Shown piece after piece: positions 62,101 through 64,000 of a stretch of 64,000 bases of DNA; position 1 is the stretch's first letter; each line of letters starts with the position of its first letter. Source of the stretch: an uncultured Bacteroidaceae bacterium (GTDB taxonomy: Bacteria > Bacteroidota > Bacteroidia > Bacteroidales > Bacteroidaceae); contig CALUJO010000001.1 of NCBI GenBank assembly GCA_944320965.1, positions 75,458-139,457 of the forward strand. Direction: 5' to 3'. The translations under genes and the position numbers were made by a program. The notes beneath the pieces were generated by a model, which was not told the DNA's origin, made no database searches, and saw only the letters and a program-made list of their open reading frames with translations.

Positions 62101-62919
62101 CGTGGTGCCGGTCCAAAAGATTGGAAAGGAGCTAATTTCTATGTAGGTGGAAGTATGACAAACTTGGCAAGCTTTACCGGTTGGGTAGACGAAGTTCAGG
62201 TTTGGAGCAAAGCTCTGACTGATGCAGAAGTTGTTACAGCAATGAAGGGATTTAGAGGAAATATGGACGGTCTTGAAGGATATTTCACTTTTGAAACACA
62301 GGAAACTGATGAAGAGGGATATATATATTTCCCAAATCAGGGAACAAATAAGACTGTAACTGGTGCTTATATGACAACTGGTCAGACAACAGAAAGCGGA
62401 AATGTTGACAACAAACAGAATCAGTTGACGACTGCTTTGGGTGTTCCTTCAATTATGGGTAATCAGGCTGTAACATTTGAATCTGTTCAGTGGCTTGTAG
62501 ATGGCGGTCAATTGATATCTTCAGATGAAGAAGGAAACGCTAAGGTTACATATGCTGAAAAAGGAACATATTCTGTTGAAATCACTGCAAATAATTCATG
62601 GGGAAGCACTAAGAAAGCATTTAAGGATTGCATTATAGTATCATCAGAAGGTAGTGGATTGAATGAAAGCAAGGCAGAGAATATGATGATTTATCCAAAT
62701 CCATTTAATGATGTGGCTAATATATTGTTTGCTAAGTCTGGTGATTATGAAGTTGAAGTCTTTGATGCTTCTGGAAAGATTGTTTATAGTAATAATTATT
62801 CTGCGTTGTCAAGTGAAGTTTGTTCATTAACAGTGAACGGACCGGCAGGGCTTTACTATGTTGTTGTTAAACAGGATGGTAAATGTCTTCAGAGTTTCAA
62901 GATAATGAAAAATCAATAA
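59119..62919 (+). CDS. GH85 endo-beta-N-acetylglucosaminidase with LamG, PKD and T9SS domains
   Basis: A 1266-residue secreted enzyme. Signal peptide 1-20; GH85 catalytic barrel about 25-400 with the Asn-x-Glu pair Asn208 and Glu210 in DGLGLNPEGYW (Asn stabilises the oxazoline, Glu is the acid/base), plus VEWYAF, FFLNYNW and DVYAGFDQQGRG. A galactose-binding-like and Ig-like region follows (about 420-800), LamG at about 850-1050, PKD-like at about 1114-1174, and a T9SS sorting domain at 1186-1266. It would cleave the chitobiose core of N-glycans. It has no lipobox, so display depends on T9SS. Downstream is a hairpin and then a lipoprotein gene. Confidence 0.93.
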   Translation: MKLRNLLFSLSVIAAGNAFAQSVPTHPMYVDFGITDRESIVAALDAWEPGGNFSKDSEYKDENFFISRVPLKERFINKDLQANKAIALDKNKNLCWCSPIGDMTKKWGPLPRYNFDADNFNMWQYLNIHANWSNSWWRAPGAFNDVAHKNGVRTGCLYFIDWAAQVNSTSPAGKPLADLCVKENGKFKYAEKLIDFLRYYGIDGLGLNPEGYWNSTLNNDFQGFLAECHRIAQEKNFPFHVEWYAFVSNSGGLTDNGCRLDNANDKWFHKNGYPVTDVFFLNYNWVDDDLRESAQTAENLGRSTFDVYAGFDQQGRGYGGQGNGGWQVLMNNPVSIVVWGAHDRSQLYASSAEDGTSALSVMNEYQKKQELLFTGGTRNVLKRLPLNTGDVDAVYSDLASWHGYSHAVIEQSSLTEVPFVTRFGLGNGNKFRKEGEVTFDHQWYNIGVQDYLPTWRWWIDNGDGKTAPEQSIQCDFNYNDSWFAGSSVEFHGQTPRSDVRLFSTKFDVASGDDYFTITYKPNSKDANMELMVSKSVSANTFSFYELPEANPGNWNTVTIKASELDLNAGDEIACIGLSFKNTPENYSTLVGELGFIPADFNTVPVKPVIKYSEVLQRNYNRADFKVVFDMPFDGQRKPEYEGCPIYNEEVGAWYYEIYVKQGETETLVTTTTSWAAYAVEAPLYDSSNPKFQIGVRAVGLDGKTASETTWTEELESELTVIETLTIDKDIIKPNEEFTIGFEDPNHAPSTIKLYNSLTGAEVAAKEGVLNLTTSLSEVGSYDVEVTVDGSTTMTRGLVMVTPEATGRLPQLGNLTNPTNVEANSDVDFKVEVSKGDTYNGQPCRVSKSLYMKEPYQLTVDSKILSTYTQNSFALWFKVEKFEHASLGTLLMTKVNRNYEKQVPGGTWTENVWGEMWTAIRPENYSKYKNAPNELSVSVDAPAAGTPDYEHNNEVDGISTGYSLSPNVWYHVCVVKDNKNVKLYLNGKKIIDVQSRGAGPKDWKGANFYVGGSMTNLASFTGWVDEVQVWSKALTDAEVVTAMKGFRGNMDGLEGYFTFETQETDEEGYIYFPNQGTNKTVTGAYMTTGQTTESGNVDNKQNQLTTALGVPSIMGNQAVTFESVQWLVDGGQLISSDEEGNAKVTYAEKGTYSVEITANNSWGSTKKAFKDCIIVSSEGSGLNESKAENMMIYPNPFNDVANILFAKSGDYEVEVFDASGKIVYSNNYSALSSEVCSLTVNGPAGLYYVVVKQDGKCLQSFKIMKNQ

Positions 62920-62926
62920 TAAATTA

Positions 62927-62953
62927 AATCAAGTGCGCATAGCGCACTTGATT
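62927..62953 (+). terminator. Perfect 12-bp hairpin between GH85 and lipoprotein genes
   Basis: Arms 62927-62938 and 62942-62953 (AATCAAGTGCGC and its complement) with a 3-base loop ATA. There is no T tract after it, so it may work as an attenuator, an RNase processing or stabilising element within the PUL transcript rather than a full terminator. Confidence 0.6.
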
Positions 62954-62970
62954 GTTAACAATAATTGATT

Positions 62971-64000
62971 ATGAGATATTTATATAATATTTTAATAGCT
63001 GTTTTTTTGCTGCTGTCACTTAGTTGTAGTAAAGAGGAAGTCTATTATGATTCATCATCCTTGTCAGAAACTACTAATTTGATAAACTATGATAAGAATG
63101 AAAACTATAAAGGAAGTCGTTTGATTCTGATTCAGGAGAATATGGCTTTGAAATTCTCTGGAGTACAAGGATTATTGCCTACAGATAATTTCATAATGAG
63201 AAGTCATGTCTCAAATACAGATGTTTTTTTGAGTTGGGGTTATTTGTATTCAGGTATTCAAGGAGATGAGAATGGATATTATGAACCTGTGAGTGATAAG
63301 GACTCTTTGCGTATAGGATTGGGATTTAAGGATAATTGGGAGATTTCAAAGTATGACCTATTGTTGGTTCGTGGAAATCAGTATCAGGTCCTTGACCAAT
63401 TTGATTTGGCTTTGGTTAATACTGAAACCTTGGTTGTGGATTCAACTAAAGTTGATGGTGGTCAAATTAATATAACAGGTGACGGTTTTATTGACTCTTC
63501 TGTATATGGTGATGTAGATTCTTTGGTATGTATAGAAAAGGCTACAGGAAATAAGATGTATAGTTTACCAACCAGATATACAGAATCAAAGCCTACTATT
63601 GAGCATGTTTTTAATGATTACGACCTGTCTACTGGTAAATATGAACTTTATATCAAAAGATGGAATTATGGATTAATACAAAAGTTATTTGATTTTGATT
63701 TCTTCAGATATGAGTTTGTTAATAGTACCCCTTTACAGAAGAATGATGACGGTTTGTATGTTCTACAGTTTACTGTTGATAATGTAAATCCAGATGGAAA
63801 AGACCGATATTCTGTTTTTGATGTTAAAGAAGCTGGTAATATATATTATGATAATGGTTATTTAACAACAGAGAATTGGGATAAAGACACTAAAATATAT
63901 ACTTTGCCTATAAAAGATCTTTCAGATTTTAATGCTTGGTGGGGTGTTCCTTTCGAAGGTATGGAGTTTAAAGTTGATTTGTCTTTTGATGGTGGTGCAA
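62971..64000 (+). CDS. Surface lipoprotein of the PUL (3' truncated by window edge)
   Basis: An open frame from the ATG at 62971 runs without stop to the right edge (343 codons visible). The signal peptide ends LSLSC (Cys19), and the following SKEE fits the K-(D/E)2 lipoprotein export signal of Bacteroidetes, so it is probably surface-exposed. It is beta-rich with no recognised catalytic motif. Position after SusC-SusD-GH85 makes a surface glycan-binding protein (SGBP) the best guess. The frame was read directly from the sequence; the C-terminus is not in the window. Confidence 0.75.
   Translation, partial: MRYLYNILIAVFLLLSLSCSKEEVYYDSSSLSETTNLINYDKNENYKGSRLILIQENMALKFSGVQGLLPTDNFIMRSHVSNTDVFLSWGYLYSGIQGDENGYYEPVSDKDSLRIGLGFKDNWEISKYDLLLVRGNQYQVLDQFDLALVNTETLVVDSTKVDGGQINITGDGFIDSSVYGDVDSLVCIEKATGNKMYSLPTRYTESKPTIEHVFNDYDLSTGKYELYIKRWNYGLIQKLFDFDFFRYEFVNSTPLQKNDDGLYVLQFTVDNVNPDGKDRYSVFDVKEAGNIYYDNGYLTTENWDKDTKIYTLPIKDLSDFNAWWGVPFEGMEFKVDLSFDGGA

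Overview
The window is chromosomal DNA from a member of the order Bacteroidales, probably a gut or oral Bacteroidaceae/Prevotellaceae relative. Evidence for this: a SusC/SusD pair, at least five secreted proteins ending in type IX secretion (T9SS) sorting domains, surface lipoproteins, recurrent TAnnTTTG promoter -7 elements just upstream of genes, and the housekeeping block mnmG-apt-uvrC-dtd-MazG-like-deoC. The genus cannot be fixed from this sequence alone. No tRNA, rRNA, CRISPR array, insertion sequence or phage gene was seen.

Layout. 1-4534: the end of an operon of surface proteins (a BtuG-like beta-propeller cut by the window edge, a lipoprotein, and a propeller protein with a T9SS tail), resembling accessory genes of Bacteroidales vitamin B12 uptake loci. 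4671-8270 (minus): 6-phosphofructokinase, an acetyl-CoA hydrolase/CoA-transferase and an AlkD-like DNA glycosylase. 8471-14548 (plus): mnmG, apt, uvrC, dtd, MazG-like and deoC. A perfect 16-bp parS (ParB-binding) sequence lies between mnmG and apt, which suggests the window is in the origin-proximal part of the chromosome. 14654-19233: an unrecognised small protein, a polyprenyl diphosphate synthase and, divergently, DNA polymerase I. 19547-26961: a TPR/HTH regulator followed by two large T9SS-exported proteins, one with an Omp28/thioredoxin-like CxxC domain. 27140-32708 (minus): a GH3-family adenylating enzyme, a glycosyltransferase, a UDP-GlcNAc 2-epimerase and nadB. A 29-codon remnant of another glycosyltransferase lies between nadB and the epimerase. 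32815-43920: PH-domain protein, lipoamide dehydrogenase, typA, a DUF2851 protein, a tRNA-dihydrouridine synthase, a CBM9-like protein and a giant C10 (streptopain-like) protease. 43997-53361: outer membrane protein, metY-like sulfhydrylase, three glycosyltransferases, an M16 peptidase, a LOG-family protein, a SIS-domain isomerase and a POT-like transporter. 53886-64000: a polysaccharide utilization locus made of SusC, SusD, a GH85 endo-beta-N-acetylglucosaminidase with LamG and T9SS domains, and a surface lipoprotein cut by the right edge. It is most likely for N-glycan capture.

How the parts work together. The core genes serve nucleotide salvage, tRNA modification and proofreading, DNA repair and replication, NAD synthesis and methionine synthesis. 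The accessory genes act mostly at the cell surface: glycan harvesting (GH85 PUL), proteolysis (C10), probable corrinoid capture, and surface glycan synthesis (wecB with a glycosyltransferase, and the triple glycosyltransferase operon). The most notable non-coding signals are the parS site, a degenerate 21-bp tandem repeat before typA, a dispersed TTTTGCCC-type repeat at three intergenic sites, and an unusually perfect hairpin inside the PUL operon.
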